A stretch of DNA of 51,657 bases, taken from the NCBI GenBank assembly GCA_051453625.1, contig JBOZIK010000001.1:252315084-252366740 (forward strand). The letters run 5' to 3'. The stretch's first letter is position 1. Every line of letters begins with the position of its first letter. Below are positions 21,259 through 32,500 of this stretch, in pieces. The DNA comes from Welwitschia mirabilis (lineage: Eukaryota > Gnetophyta > Gnetopsida > Welwitschiales). A program made the translations under genes and the position numbers. The notes under the pieces were generated by a model. The model had not been told where the DNA came from. It did no database searches and saw only the letters and a list, made by a program, of their open reading frames with translations.

Positions 21259-22056
21259 AATTATTGTTCTCATCCTCAAGCATGATTTCTCATCTTTTTA
21301 TGCCATCCATGTAGGCATGCTCATTCACATTATTTTCTATATTATATACAAAATATAAGGGAAGGAAAATATCATATATTAAGAGATGCATTAAAAAGCG
21401 AGAAATTAATATATTCATGTTTCATTAAAAAGTTTGGAAGAGGTATCTTGCATATACTATTTGTTTTTCCAAGTTTGTTGATTACAATGGATCCATTAGA
21501 AGAATACTTCTTTTACATTTTTTCCCCTTACTTGATTAGTTCTAGTATCTATGACTTTTTTAGATTAGATAATAAATTTCAAATTATCTTTGAGCATAAT
21601 ACACTATTAGTTCAGGATTTATTCTTAGTTTTTATCCTTATAATAAGGTTCAAAATGCTTACATGAAAAACCAGGTAAATCTAGGATATTCACAAAGGTA
21701 GTTCTAATTTATGGACTAGATTCCCTATTCTTTTGATAATCTTGAATGGAATAAAATATCAAGAGGCTAGCTTACTATACTTCCTCATTTTTAGATAGTT
21801 TATTTTTAGCTTGATTTTTAATAGTACTTATTCATTGACTTGGAATATGTGGGTTTGATGTTTCTGCTAATAATATTTTTTATACTAGCCTTTAGTATCT
21901 TATGGGCATATCTTTACCTTGGTAATTATATCTTTCATAGATTTTAACTTAAATGGTATAGTCCTTTCTAATCTTTGTAAAGTATTAAACCACGTGGGGT
22001 GGAATAATTTGTACCATACATTACTTCAAAAGAAAAACATTAAATTAAGGTTTATA
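21259..22056 (-). other. B region between integrase core and polypurine tract
   Basis: The expected place for the integrase C-terminus and a chromodomain. I could not recognise a chromodomain on the minus strand. A 72-codon plus-strand frame (21448-21666) is most likely chance. Confidence 0.4.
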
Positions 22057-22160
22057 AGGTCTAGTTATAAGTGAAATTAGTGAGGTATAGGTAGTTCTTC
22101 CATTGTTTAGGTCTAATTATAAGTAAACTCAATAATGTTTAGGTAGTTCTTCCATTGTTT
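22057..22160. repeat. Head-to-tail 52-bp duplication in B integrase region
   Basis: 22057-22108 and 22109-22160 are adjacent, diverged copies. Both start AGGTCTA and end AGGTAGTTCTTCCATTGTTT. Since 52 is not a multiple of three, it shifts the integrase frame. Confidence 0.85.
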
Positions 22161-22162
22161 GT

Positions 22163-22682
22163 ATTTTTCAGCCATGCAGCATCATAAAGTATCTCATAGA
22201 ATGGAACTTATCCTTTCTATTTAACCATTTTTTATAGATAATATGTAGTATTGAAACTAATTTTAGTACCCAAGTGATGGAATAAACTCTACCAAAACTC
22301 AAATAGAAATTTAGAATCTCAGTCAAATATAATAACTTAAGATGTACAATGTAATTTAAAAACTTCCTACATAAACCATAGGGTCAATTCTCTGGCTATA
22401 TTATAACTTTGTAATAGAATGAAATGGGGCATCTTAATCAACTTATATACACAAATAAAAATCACATCATATTATCTATTAGTCAAAGACAATCTAGTGA
22501 TGAAATCCATAGAGATTTTATTACATTTTCACTTGGGTACCCTTAATGGTTGAAGGAGTCTAGTGGATCTTCTTTATTTACTTGTAGTGGGATAATTATG
22601 AATACTTCTTTAAGTCTATCTTCATTATGGGATAAAAGTAGTGATTTCTTAGTTGATGATAATTTTGGATGAATTTGAGTTT
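22163..22682 (-). pseudogene. pol: B integrase core (distal half, left of element A)
   Basis: The minus strand begins at the insertion point with GKLKFIQNYHQLRNHYFYP, the end of the zinc-binding region before the catalytic core. Then comes the core opening ISMDFITRLSLTNR (family: SMDFITGLPxT), KLIKMPHFI, a piece around SDRDxKF that is degraded (FDxDSKFLFEFW), and HHLGTKISFNTTYY (family: LGTxLxFSSAYHPQTDGQ). Several stops replace Trp, Gln or Arg codons. The catalytic Asp of MDF is visible, the second Asp survives, and the Glu cannot be placed. Confidence 0.8.
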
Positions 22683-22690
22683 CCCTACAC

Positions 22691-23923
22691 TGTGATGTCA
22701 CATCTTATGTTTTTGATGAGGTATTTTAAGTAGTTTCATATGATATTTAGATGGGTTAAGTGGAAAATAATGTTTATTGAGAGTCAAAACAAAAATCATG
22801 GAAATGCATAATTATCAGCACATTTGGATGAATTCTAAATTAATTATAATACTTCACATTTTGAGGAGAAATTAATGATTTGCAAGGCTAAATTCAACTA
22901 ATTGAAGAAGCTTAAAAAGACCATTATTACCTCCATCATCTGAATGATCACATAGATGATACCACTTGCATGCATATTAGGATACTGACTAGACTAATAT
23001 TAAAGCTATTATGAAATTTTAATTGATGTAACATCATCTCCACCATCATCCAGAGGATACCTCATTTTAGTTAATGCACAAAACTTTATGAAACTTGTGT
23101 AATGTATCGTGCATCTTTTATACATTGTTATGGTTTTGGTTGCATCTATTAGATTTATTATTTTTAAGTATATACTTGTAAATAAATACTACCTTTTCCC
23201 TTAACTATAATCATCTTATTTAGTATCAAAAATTCTTGTGATAAGAGATTAAATGGTAGAAGATCCATTCATTCGTTGTAGAGAGAAGGCTTTCTTGGTG
23301 TTGGACTATGTCTCCTTTATTGAGATGCTATTGCTTTGCAATAGGATTTTGGTTTAACTTATAATAAAAATATTCTTTTAGTTTTATTAGTGTACATATT
23401 CCTTATGATCTATATTGGTTATGATTTTGTGATAGTTCATAATTGATGTAGATTATTAAGGGTAATCTTTATAACAGTTAAATTATTAGTTTAGAAAAAC
23501 TTGCATTGCATTTTACATTTCTTACCTTAAACATTGCATGTTTTTCATATTATATTTGATGTACTTAATAGCCTAAGTTGGTTAGGATTACTAATAGTTT
23601 CCTTAATTGATCTTAGTTATATAGAGTTCATCTTAGTGAATAGAGATTTGGTAATTAGATAGATATTATATTTAGACTAGATTTCATTTGCATTACATGG
23701 TGTTCTTACTTTTCTTACATTGTGATTTTCATTTTAAACCTTAGAAGAAAAATACCAAAAATACATTTCTTATATCAATTTTCTAGCTTCGAGCCTAGTG
23801 CCTTTAATGGATTATGACATCCAAGTTTACTTCTATCTATACTAATGTGTATGATATACAACATATTTGTGATTAATAGGATTTTCTAAAAGATGTAATG
23901 TTTGCATAATACATAGTATAACA
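22691..23923 (+). repeat. A 5' LTR
   Basis: 1233 bases from TGTGATGTCACATC to AGTATAACA, ending three bases before the PBS. It aligns along its whole length with 30349-31594, for example ATTCAACTAATTGAAGAAGC, TTCTTTTAGTTTTATTA, GGTTGGTTAGGATTACT and ATTTCATTTGCATT. It carries a one-armed quasi-palindrome at 23032-23062. Confidence 0.88.
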
Positions 23924-23926
23924 TCT

Positions 23927-23946
23927 TGGCTCTATTGTTGAGGAAT
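23927..23946 (+). other. A primer-binding site (TGGCGCC type)
   Basis: TGGCTCTATTGTTGAGGAAT against TGGCGCCGTTGCCGGGGAAT. Five of the six differences are C-to-T or G-to-A. Same class as in D. Confidence 0.8.
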
Positions 23947-24098
23947 GCCACAAGGATTTTAAGGATTATCATTACTTAGATACGTGATTTAAATTTCAAT
24001 TTAGATGTTTGTTTTTGAGGTCATTATATTTTTACTATAAATACTGCAGTTTTTCTTTTAATAGTTTTTTGATTTTTTGTTCCACAAAAAATAACCTC

Positions 24099-24360
24099 TC
24101 ATCCTCTTTGTTATCTAGATGACTATATGGACAACAACATAGGATTAGAGCTTTTATGATAATTTTCCATAGTATTTATTTTTGATTTTCCACTACTAAT
24201 AAGTTGATATCATCTTCTTTTTCATCTAGATGACAAAGGTGAATGAATGTTAGTTTTTGTTTTGGCTTTATTTCTATTTTTATCAGTTTTTTATTTTCTA
24301 TTTTTTGTTTTTAGTGAATTAGTCATCTAGGTTATCATACCTATGATGATAAAGATGATA
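24099..24360. repeat. Three quasi-palindromes in the A leader
   Basis: 24099-24136, 24209-24246 and 24323-24360, each about 38 bases, spaced about 112 bases. The centres read ATCTAGATGAC or a variant. The outer arms are TCATCCTC/GGACAA-, CATCTTCT/GGTGAATG- and TCATCTAG/AAGATGA-like. They lie between the PBS and gag. Confidence 0.7.
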
Positions 24361-24614
24361 ACTATAGATACATGCTTGAGCATGGAGGAACATGATAAAT
24401 TTAAGTGAAAAGACAAAGTATCAGAGGGAGTGAAGCTTAATCAAGGAAAATATCAAAGAAGGTTTGGTTGACTATGAACTTAATATAAATTCATATACCC
24501 TTGATATCTAAATAATTCTACGAATTAAATAATAAAATTTTTTATCTTCCATTATTTTCAAATATTATTTTTTCAAAAGAAACAAATAAGTAAAAGAAAA
24601 TATTTTTTCTTCAT

Positions 24615-25460
24615 CATGTCTAAATCAATGCAGAACAAAAACAAGTAACATCATCCAACACTCCAATCATGATAGGAAATTCTAATGTAAATTCTAATGC
24701 AAACATAAATGTTCCACTAATGGAATTAATTACTAATAGAAAACATGAAATTGAAAAACCCTTTGACTTATGTCTTAGAGATGATGCAAAATTGAAGAAC
24801 ATAAATGCCTATTCAATGTTTTTAGAAGAACCTAATGAAGATTATTTTAAACATCTCACCAATATATAATAACTTGTGCTTACTTAAGGAAATGGAAAAA
24901 AATGAATTAGTAATACAAATTACATGATTATATTTTCTATTATACTTAAAGAAAGAGCATAATGAGGATTCATGAGTGAGAGTACAATGGAAAAAAAAAG
25001 AAGAAAATAAGTCATAAAATTTTAACAACAATATAATGAAGATTATGCCATAACATATAAATGATTTATCATAGCTACTCATTCAAACCCTATAAATGAA
25101 TTTCCCAACAAACAATTATTTTTATAGTGGATTAAATAGTAAAATCAAATAACTTATAGACTTAGATTTAGATAATGCATGAACATTGTTGAAAACTCTT
25201 ATTGAGATTAGTTAAACTTGGCCTAAACCAACTTTTAAAGAGAATTAAACTATAGATCAAATGATAAAGGACTTAAAATAAATAAAACATGACAAGGAGA
25301 AAGTTTTAAATAATTTAATAAATTAATCAAGGATTTTACTATTTCTTTAGAAAAATACACTCAAATGATTCTAGATGCAAAAGTAACAACTAAAAATAAT
25401 GTAACATCAACATGTGATATATGTAAAGATAACTCTTATCTAATAAAGAAATGCCCCTTG
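24615..25460 (+). pseudogene. gag: A gag (Tat/Athila-like) ending in a CCHC knuckle
   Basis: The first 66 codons (from 24669) are open: MIGNSNVNSNANINVPLM and so on. Then come broken pieces that fit the Retrotrans_gag region: a SIILKERA-like block (family LKxKAxxWL), HSNPINEFPNKQLFL followed by a SGLN block (family YEGLN), and LIDLDLDNA near LLKTLIEI. At 25413-25454 is CDICKDNSYLIKKC, a CX2CX4HX4C zinc knuckle in which the His codon CAT has become TAT (Tyr). In the living element this protein would form the particle and bind RNA. Confidence 0.7.
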
Positions 25461-26050
25461 TTACTAATATTTAAAGAGAAAATACTTAAATAAATATTTG
25501 AATCTAATCAGATACCTCCTAATTTTTAAAACTAAATGCAAATCAATAAGGAATAAGTAGATAATCAAATTGAAAACCTTTTGAGAATAGATTAAATAAT
25601 TCAAACTTTCAACTAAATAACTTCCAAATAAGTAGCTCAAACATTTAACTAGGCTCTTTAAATTTTCAAAATCAAAATTCAAATGATCTAATTTTAAACA
25701 CAATGAAAGAGTTAAGAAGAAGTAGATAGGCATTAAAACTTTAGTTATAGTATTTCAAAAAACAATGTTAGCCATTCAAAGATCACAGAGAACTCTTGTA
25801 ACTCAAACTTTTTCATACCTAAATGAAGTAAAAAGAGATTGTAACATAGTTGACAAAACACCACCTATCTATAAGATTTCAATTTTAAAAAATAATAAAT
25901 AAGACAAGGAAGAGGATGATAAAGAAATCTTGTAAACATATAATTTTCATTTAACTTTATATTAACCTTTAAAAAAAAAAAAAAAAAAGGAAAAAGAAAA
26001 AAGATAAGCCACCCCTTGGCTTGATAAACTAAATACAAATCCTACTTTAT
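25461..26050 (+). other. A gag-protease spacer
   Basis: Decayed coding sequence rich in Asn and Lys, then an A-run (about 25971-25988). No domain is recognisable. Confidence 0.4.
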
Positions 26051-26620
26051 ATGAGAATTTAAAATCCTTAATATAAAATTATAATATCAACTTATCCTAT
26101 CAAAAACTCTTGCAAAAAATTCCTAAGTATGCTAAGTTGTGGAAAGACCTAATTAAAAGAAAATAAAAACATACTATTCTTAGTAGAGTCTACCTTACAC
26201 AGTCTATATTCAACTTAGTCAAATAAAAAGCTCCTAAATTTAAATACCTTGGGATAGATATAATAAGTATTACTTTAAAATAAAATAAGAAATAAAAAAA
26301 GCTTAATTTAATATAGAAGCAAGTGTAAATATCATGACTCTTCATGTTTGTAAAAGACCTAGATTAGAAGAAGGAATTAAACCTATACAAATCACCTTTA
26401 AATTAGCTAATACGTTAATTATAAAACTTGTAGGGATCATTATAAAATTATTCATCCAAATATAAGAATCTTACTACCCCATAACTCTATTTATAATTGA
26501 AGTACAACATGATGAAAGTTTCCCACTATTTTTAGAAAGATCCTTTTGTATAACTGTCCATTGTATTATAGATACATGAATTGGATTAATGGAATGTCAC
26601 ACAGGTAATAAGAAATAAAC
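26050..26620 (+). pseudogene. pol: A aspartic protease region
   Basis: PKYAKLWKDLIKRK (about 26123-26164) matches the Tat/Athila block PxYAKFxKDLLxKK upstream of protease. KAPKFKYLGIDIISITL follows (family KLKDPGSFTIPCxI). EASVNIMTLHVCKRP stands where relatives have DLGASVNLMPxSxxK, with the catalytic Asp-Leu-Gly eroded. The domain ends in PLFLERSFCITVHCII (family PxILGRPFLATAxAxID). Stops interrupt all of it. It would have cut the gag-pol polyprotein. Confidence 0.75.
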
Positions 26621-27159
26621 TATTAGAGTTTTTGATTCTATAGAAAAAAAATATGGATTATGAGGAAAACTTTAAAAAAGAGCTAAACCATAATTATTTG
26701 TATAATATCACTTGGTTAAAGAGTAAATGAGAATGCTACAAGAAACAAGTTTTCACAATAATCAAATGAAAATAAATATAGTTCTAATCACAAGGATGAA
26801 GAAGTGAATATATTAACAGAAAAGAAGTCTAAGATGTAAACTTAACTAATAAATATTCATACAAGACCCATCTTCCACTACAATCATCTAAACAATAGTT
26901 CCAGATAATAGATAGAAAAATCAAAATTTTAAAAAGAAAAATAAGAATAATGAAAAAAATAAGGTACAATCACTGATAAGAAAAATACAAAAATTACTTA
27001 ACACAGTAAGAACAAAAATAATAATTAGGAGAGAAGTAATAATAAAGAATCTTTTATCTCAACTCGATCAAAAATAGACCTATCCTTTTCAATATAGTAA
27101 TCTAATTTAAAAAATATTTCCATGTTTCTTCATTTCATTCTCTTAAAAATATTTAAAGA
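26621..27159 (+). other. A interior after protease
   Basis: AT-rich, Lys/Asn-type decayed sequence. Where RT should begin I see no RT motif. Confidence 0.4.
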
Positions 27160-27610
27160 AACATATTTTCCTTTTGTACCAAGTCCACTTTAGCTTGTTC
27201 CTTTAATGATAAATCTTTTTAAAACTATGACTTGAGATATCTTAGACTTCTAAATTGTAGAAAATCTTATTTTCTTAATAATGTATACTTAGAGCTAAGA
27301 CCTAGAGAACTTTTTAAGTATATTAGACCTACTTTTTAAGAAGCTTTTCTAAATTTTTTGATTACTAATAATCTTTTTCATCCTTAATATTAATACTTCA
27401 ATAAAATATATAATTGGAATTCTTCGTATCATGCATTTGATAAGAGATTGTTTTTTCATGAACTATCTAAACTCTTTATCTTGCATATTGAAAATAAATT
27501 TTTTGAACTCAAAATATTACCTTGTCATGTATATGTACCTTTCATGTTTTATCAATTGGTCTTTTTTTTGTTTGGTCCTTATTTTTCTAAGATAATACAA
27601 TACCTTATAA
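27160..27610 (+). pseudogene. Unassigned ORF relic in element A
   Basis: One frame gives about 150 codons with only four stops, all TAA (CAA before deamination). Pieces are TKSTLACSFNDKSF, NYDLRYLRLLNCRKSYFLNN, VYLELRPRELFKYIRP, EAFLNFLITNNLFHP, SSYHAFDKRLFFHELSKLF and FFELKILPCHVYVPFMFYQL. Codon use and hydrophobic spacing look like a folded, helical protein. It is not RT, RNase H or integrase. The closest idea, from memory only, is the accessory 'putative plant transposon protein' type of ORF carried by some Tat/Athila elements. I cannot show that. Confidence 0.45.
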
Positions 27611-28031
27611 TCTAAATAAAATTTTTTCTTTTTTTTTTCTCTTTTTAATAGAGAGGATCTAAATAAAGCTCATTTTTAGCTTACTTTAGTATTTTATTTT
27701 GATTTTATGTTGCTATATTTTTGTCTTTGATTTTGATTTTTATACAACAAATTAATCTCTAGATGATTAGGTTCTTATCTTTTAGAGAAAATAAATTTTT
27801 TATGGATCAATTAAGATTTCTAATTTAAACACTATGAAAATTAAAAAAAAAAAAAAGGATAAGTGTTAAGAATCCATAAGCTATCAAACCTTGAACATGA
27901 TAGAAGAAATTATTTTAAAAGTCCTCTTACCATTATCTAAGTTCTTTCTTATTAGTGGATGTCATGTTATTACTTGAACATCTTTAACCTAGCTAATGTT
28001 TTACTTTATGAAGTTATCATAGCTAGTAATT
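27611..28031 (+). other. A 3' internal region, first part
   Basis: T-rich then A-rich sequence (T run about 27632, A run about 27842). The part from about 27850 onward is shared with D 1750-2140 in inverted layout. Confidence 0.45.
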
Positions 28032-28238
28032 TTTACTTGAACATTTCAAAATGACAAGATTAGATTCAACTAATTTTAAAACATTTAAATGTTTATAAAC
28101 TTCATTTTAAAGGAAGATGCTTTAAGTTTTTGTGTTTACTTGGGCATTTCAAAGTAATAAAATCAGATTCATCTAATATTAAAATATTTAAATGTCCATG
28201 AACTTAATTTTGAAGAAAGATGATTTAGGGTTTTATAT
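28032..28238 (+). repeat. 103-bp tandem duplication in A
   Basis: 28032-28134 and 28135-28238 are diverged copies. Both start TTTACTTG, share CATTTCAAA, AGATTCA and ATTTAAATGT, and end near GATGCTTTAAG / GATGATTTAGG. Confidence 0.75.
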
Positions 28239-29370
28239 TTCGGGGTGTTCTTTCTTGTTTTTCATTTCATTTCTTTACCTTCATCTTTGAGAGTGTGTGG
28301 TCATATGGGATTTATTTTGAAACGTATTCAAATAAAAATAAAAAAGAATAATAATAATGAAATATTATTTCTATGATAAATACATGATCACCATGATATC
28401 ATACATTTTCTTGAGAGGAATCTACAATAGTGCTAGTAGCTGTGGGAATTCGATTGAGAAGTCAATTGGTTAGGCTTCATAGATCATTACTTTTCTGACT
28501 ATGGTTGCATTCACCTCATCATGGATTAATAATAAATACTTTAAAGCTATGTGATTAGTAGTGTTCTTAGTATTATTAGAGGCCTTTCTTATTTCCTAGA
28601 CTTATTGAACTTATAGTATTTCTACATGATCATTTCACTTTTACAAACATGGGTGTGTTTTCAGATGTGAGCAGATGAGTCCATTTCTAAGTGGCTTTTA
28701 ATCTTATCAATCATTATTTAAAAATATTAATTACTTATCATTATCTTAATCACTACCTATTTGAGTGGTACTTTATTAATTTTTGGCATTATGTCATGTA
28801 TCAGCAATTAAGTAATTTCATGATTTATCCCATGGGGATTCACTAGGTTTTAATTTAGGGTAGGTATACAATCTTCTTCATATTCCTAGTTGTGCATATT
28901 TATTTTATTTTTCTTGGTTTTTTTATTTGGTATTTCCAAGTTATTTTTGTACTTTTTCATTATAGATGCTTTAGACTTAATCATTTAGTAGTTTTCTTAT
29001 TGATTTTATCTTCATTTGTAGTTTTTCTCTATAGAAATTAATTTACTATTAAAAAAATAACGTTTTCTTAGTTTATGATGCTGATTTTTTTCCATCTATT
29101 CTTTTGACTCTTTTCAATTTTAGTTCTTTAAATTTCTATTTAAGTGTTGACGCATCTAGTACTATTTTTAATTATTATGAGTTAATAGTTCATTTTATAA
29201 TCTCTTTAGCTTAGTGCATTCACCTCCTTTATCATGCCTTATTCATTATGATTCTTAGTCATTTCCCACTTTTTAAACTTTTTAATAACTTTCTGAAACC
29301 TCATCGATGCTATTTAAGCTTAACTTATTTTATTGATATTTTAGTTTTTCTAATCCCTTTGCAAGCCTTA
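28239..29370 (+). other. A 3' internal region, second part
   Basis: Mostly T-rich sequence with no open frame I can support. 28239-28480 is also present, inverted relative to D, at 2700-3050. Confidence 0.4.
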
Positions 29371-29408
29371 TTGTCCATCTTGTCATGCAGATGACTAGGT
29401 GGATGGCA
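29371..29408. repeat. Quasi-palindrome near the A 3' end
   Basis: Arms TTGTCCATCTTGTCAT and AGATGACTAGGTGGATGG around a short centre. The same family as the copies in the leader and LTRs. Confidence 0.65.
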
Positions 29409-30330
29409 CACTAGTATATCTGAAGGTGCATCATCGTCATGTTTCATCTTTCTCCATCTATTATAACCTCCTTTTTATGCATAGAATATTGTTGGCAGTC
29501 CCATCTATTTGGCCTACTTGTACTTACCTTGCATATTAATCTTTTTTCTTATTATGTTAATGTAATAAAAGATGTATTAATTTACCTATTTCAGGGGGGT
29601 AAGGAGGAGGAAGGGGGAGGGATGAATAGGATATATATCTTAAGATATTTTGAGCAAAAATTTTAAAATTTTGAGGGTCATTTTAAAATTTCACATTACA
29701 TATTTCTAGTGTACCAATTTGATTCTAATTGCCTATTATTTGAGTGATATACATTATGGATATTTAGTAGTAAAACATGTACTTAATAGTAGAATACTTG
29801 CAGTACGTTTTCCTTACAAGAATGATACAAGCAATTCATGAGATCATAGATGAAGAGGACAATGTTATGATTCATTTTTTTGATATATTTTCACTTGTGG
29901 ATTATTCTTAAAAACTCAAAATGTTCGATTTATTAATACCATTTTTGAGTTATAACAATTTTTAATTATACATGCACATCATTTTTCTAAGTTATTAAAT
30001 TTAGTCTCTATTTTTTGATGTGCTAATGTATTAGGTGGAGAGATAATGTACAAGTAAGTATTTTGATCTTATTTACCTATAATAATGTTTACAGGTAATT
30101 GATTTTATAGATTGATGTTTAAAAGCCTGTTCTCCCCATTATGATCTGAATAACACATGAATGACAACATGGTTACATTATCTGCCAAGTAAAACATTTA
30201 TTTTATTTGATTTTAGATTTGATCTTGCATAATAATATTTCTAAACTTTATTTAAATTTCCCTAGTGAGTATCTATCTTAGTTAGTTTAACTCACAATTA
30301 TAATCATTCATCAACTTTATCAAGAACTGA
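29409..30330 (+). other. A 3' untranslated region
   Basis: Contains a purine-rich GAGGAGGAAGGGGGAGGGA run (about 29603-29621) that could be a second, internal polypurine tract. The 75-codon frame at 29439-29666 runs through it and is not convincing. Confidence 0.4.
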
Positions 30331-30348
30331 TAAAGCTAAGTGGAGGTC
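30331..30348 (+). other. A polypurine tract
   Basis: TAAAGCTAAGTGGAGGTC touches the 3' LTR and matches the tract of D (655-670, minus strand). Confidence 0.8.
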
Positions 30349-31594
30349 TATGCTACAATACCAAATTGTGTATTTTTTATAGGGTATTTTGAGTAGTTTT
30401 TCAAAATGTTTAAATAGGTTTAAGTGAAATATGATAATTATTGAAAGTCAAGGAGAAAATCATGGAAATACACAATGACTAGTACATTTGGAGTCATTTT
30501 GAATGAATTTTGATAGTTCACATTTAGATGAGGAATTAATGATCTATAAGGCCAAATTCAACTAATTGAAGAAGCTTAAAAAGATAATCATTCTCTTCAT
30601 TATTTGAATGATCATTTATACAACCTCACTTACAAGCTAACTAGGATACTAGTTGGATTGATATAAAAGCTAGTATGAAATCTATATTAACATGACATCA
30701 TCTCCACCATTGTCTAGATGACAAAAAGGATGATATCTAATTTTAGTTAATGCATCAAACTTTACCAAATTTTTGCAATATGTCATGCACCTTCTATATA
30801 ACATTAGTATTTTAGTTTCATATATTAGATTTTATATTTTTAAGTCTATAGCTATAACTAAGTACTGCCTTTTTCCTCAACTCCAATCATCTTATTTGGT
30901 ACATAAATTCTTATGATAGGATATTAAAGGATAAAAGTTCCATTCATTAGTTATAGAGAAGAGTCTTCTTTAGTGTTAGGCTCTGTCTCCTTTAATAAGG
31001 TATTGCTACTTTATAATAGGGTGTTGGTTCAACTTCTAATAAAAATATTCTTTTAGTTTTATTCATGTACATATCCCTTATGGTTTATGTTGGTTATGAT
31101 TTTGTAATAGTTTCATAATTGATATAGGTCACTAAGAAAAACCTTTATCAAAGTTGAAATTATTAATTTAGAAACTTACATTGTATTTTACATTTTATAG
31201 CTTAAACATTACATGTTTTTGATATTTTTTTAATACATTTGATAACCTAGGTTGGTTAGGATTACTGATAATTTTCTTAATTAACTTAGGTTATACATGG
31301 CTAGTCTTGGTGATAGAGATTTGGTAGTCAGATACATATTTTACTAATATTAGATTTCATTTGCATTGCATTATTTATTTACTTTTCTTGCATTGTGATT
31401 TTCATTTTAAACCTTAAAAAAATACAAAAAATGCATTGTTTAACTCAATTCTCTACCTTTAATCCTAATGCTTTTAATAGGTTTTGACATTTAGGTTTAC
31501 CCCTATATATACTAGTGTGTATGTTATGCAATATATTTGTGATTGAAAAAATTTGCTAAAGAATATAATGTTTTCATAAATACACATCACAACA
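30349..31594 (+). repeat. A 3' LTR
   Basis: 1246 bases from TATGCTACAATACC (TG start decayed to TA) to ATCACAACA. It aligns with 22691-23923. It carries a complete quasi-palindrome at 30697-30734, whose right arm is missing in the 5' LTR. Confidence 0.88.
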
Positions 31595-31800
31595 CCCTAC
31601 CTAGGGAACTTCAAGTAATTCAAACATTAACTTTCTTCTCCATAGACCTTGTAGGATACAAAGATATTATCCTTTCAATAGGTATCCATATTGTGAAAGT
31701 GTATAGGTGTTGACTTCTTTCTTGCTTCTTGGATTAACTAGTGTGTATTTCTGAAGTATGAATACTAGATATGGATGTCTTAAGAAAAACTAATAAATCT
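31595..31800 (-). pseudogene. pol: B integrase N-terminal part (right of element A)
   Basis: The minus strand reads about LYPTRSMEKKVNV and then SSLGR up to the insertion point (family: VPxDxxLRxKVLxxxHDSPLAGH). The reading continues across A into GKLKFIQNYH at 22682, so A landed in the zinc-binding HHCC region of integrase. Confidence 0.65.
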
Positions 31801-32500
31801 AATGTAATAGTAATGGCTAATATGCATCACATTTTACTTAGGTACTTGCAACTTTATTCTTCTTTTCTAGGATGTACTACAGTTTGAAGTCATATTATGC
31901 AAGTAGTTTAGATCATATTCTTTATGACATATTTAGAAGAGGATGTTTTTAAAAATACTTCAAACTTTTATGATCTGTTTTAAGTAAAATTCTCCTCTTA
32001 ATAGGTAATATATCTATACCTATTAGGTGTGCACTATTTTTAGTAGTTCAAGTTTATGAATTGGATAGTTCTTATCATGTTGATTTAATTTCCATGATTC
32101 ATAGGTGATTACTTAATCATCTTGGCTTAATATAGATTCTATACCTTAAGTATAAACATCAGTGATGATTATGAATGCTTTATCCATATCTGCAATTTTA
32201 AAAATAGGTGTAATTTTAAGTAATAACTTTAAAATGAGAAATGCCTTTTTTCATTTGTCATTGAAGTTAAATGTATATGTTGATTTAGATAAATCTATCA
32301 ATAAAACTACAAGTTGAAAGAATCCTAGGATGAATTTCTGATAAAAGCCATTCAACCCTAAGAATCTTTAAACTTGCATGACATCCTTTACTTTTGGCCA
32401 TTTCCTCATGGCCTACACTTTGGCTATATCAATTATAATTCCTTTATTGAAAATGACATGTTCTATGTTGTGATTTATATTTGGAAAAAATCACATTTTT
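31801..32500 (-). pseudogene. pol: B RNase H and RT-RNase H connection
   Basis: NHNIEHVIFNKGIIIDIAKV (about 32455-32395) followed by MRKWPKVKDV and FLGLNGFYQKFILGF match the Ty3/gypsy block HxVSxxGIxVDPxKVEAIxxWPxPxxxxxxRSFLGLxxYYRRFIxxF. Then DLSKSTYTFNFNDK and KITPIFKIADMDKAFIIITD match the start of RNase H (family VLxLPDFxxPFxxxTDAS). The remainder is too decayed to follow. Confidence 0.75.

Larger units (their letters stand above)
22691..31594 (+). mobile_element. Element A: Tat/Athila-like LTR retrotransposon with gag and protease but no visible RT or integrase
   Basis: Two LTRs in direct repeat (22691-23923, 30349-31594) enclose a PBS, gag with CCHC knuckle, a protease, an unassigned ORF and a polypurine tract. 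It sits inside B's integrase, and CCCTAC occurs at both outer edges, offset by two bases on the left. In the 3.7 kb between protease and 3' LTR I found no YxDD, no integrase zinc finger and no DDE core. It belongs to the D family by LTR, PBS, polypurine tract and quasi-palindromes. Confidence 0.85.

Noticed and set aside
21448-21666. 72-codon plus frame in B
   Set aside because: It is antisense to B, hydrophobic and without any family resemblance.
24620-25082. Minus-strand frames at 24620-24802 and 24822-25082
   Set aside because: They are antisense shadows of element A gag.
29603-29621. Purine run in A as the true polypurine tract
   Set aside because: It is about 730 bases from the LTR; the tract at 30331-30348 touches the LTR and matches D.
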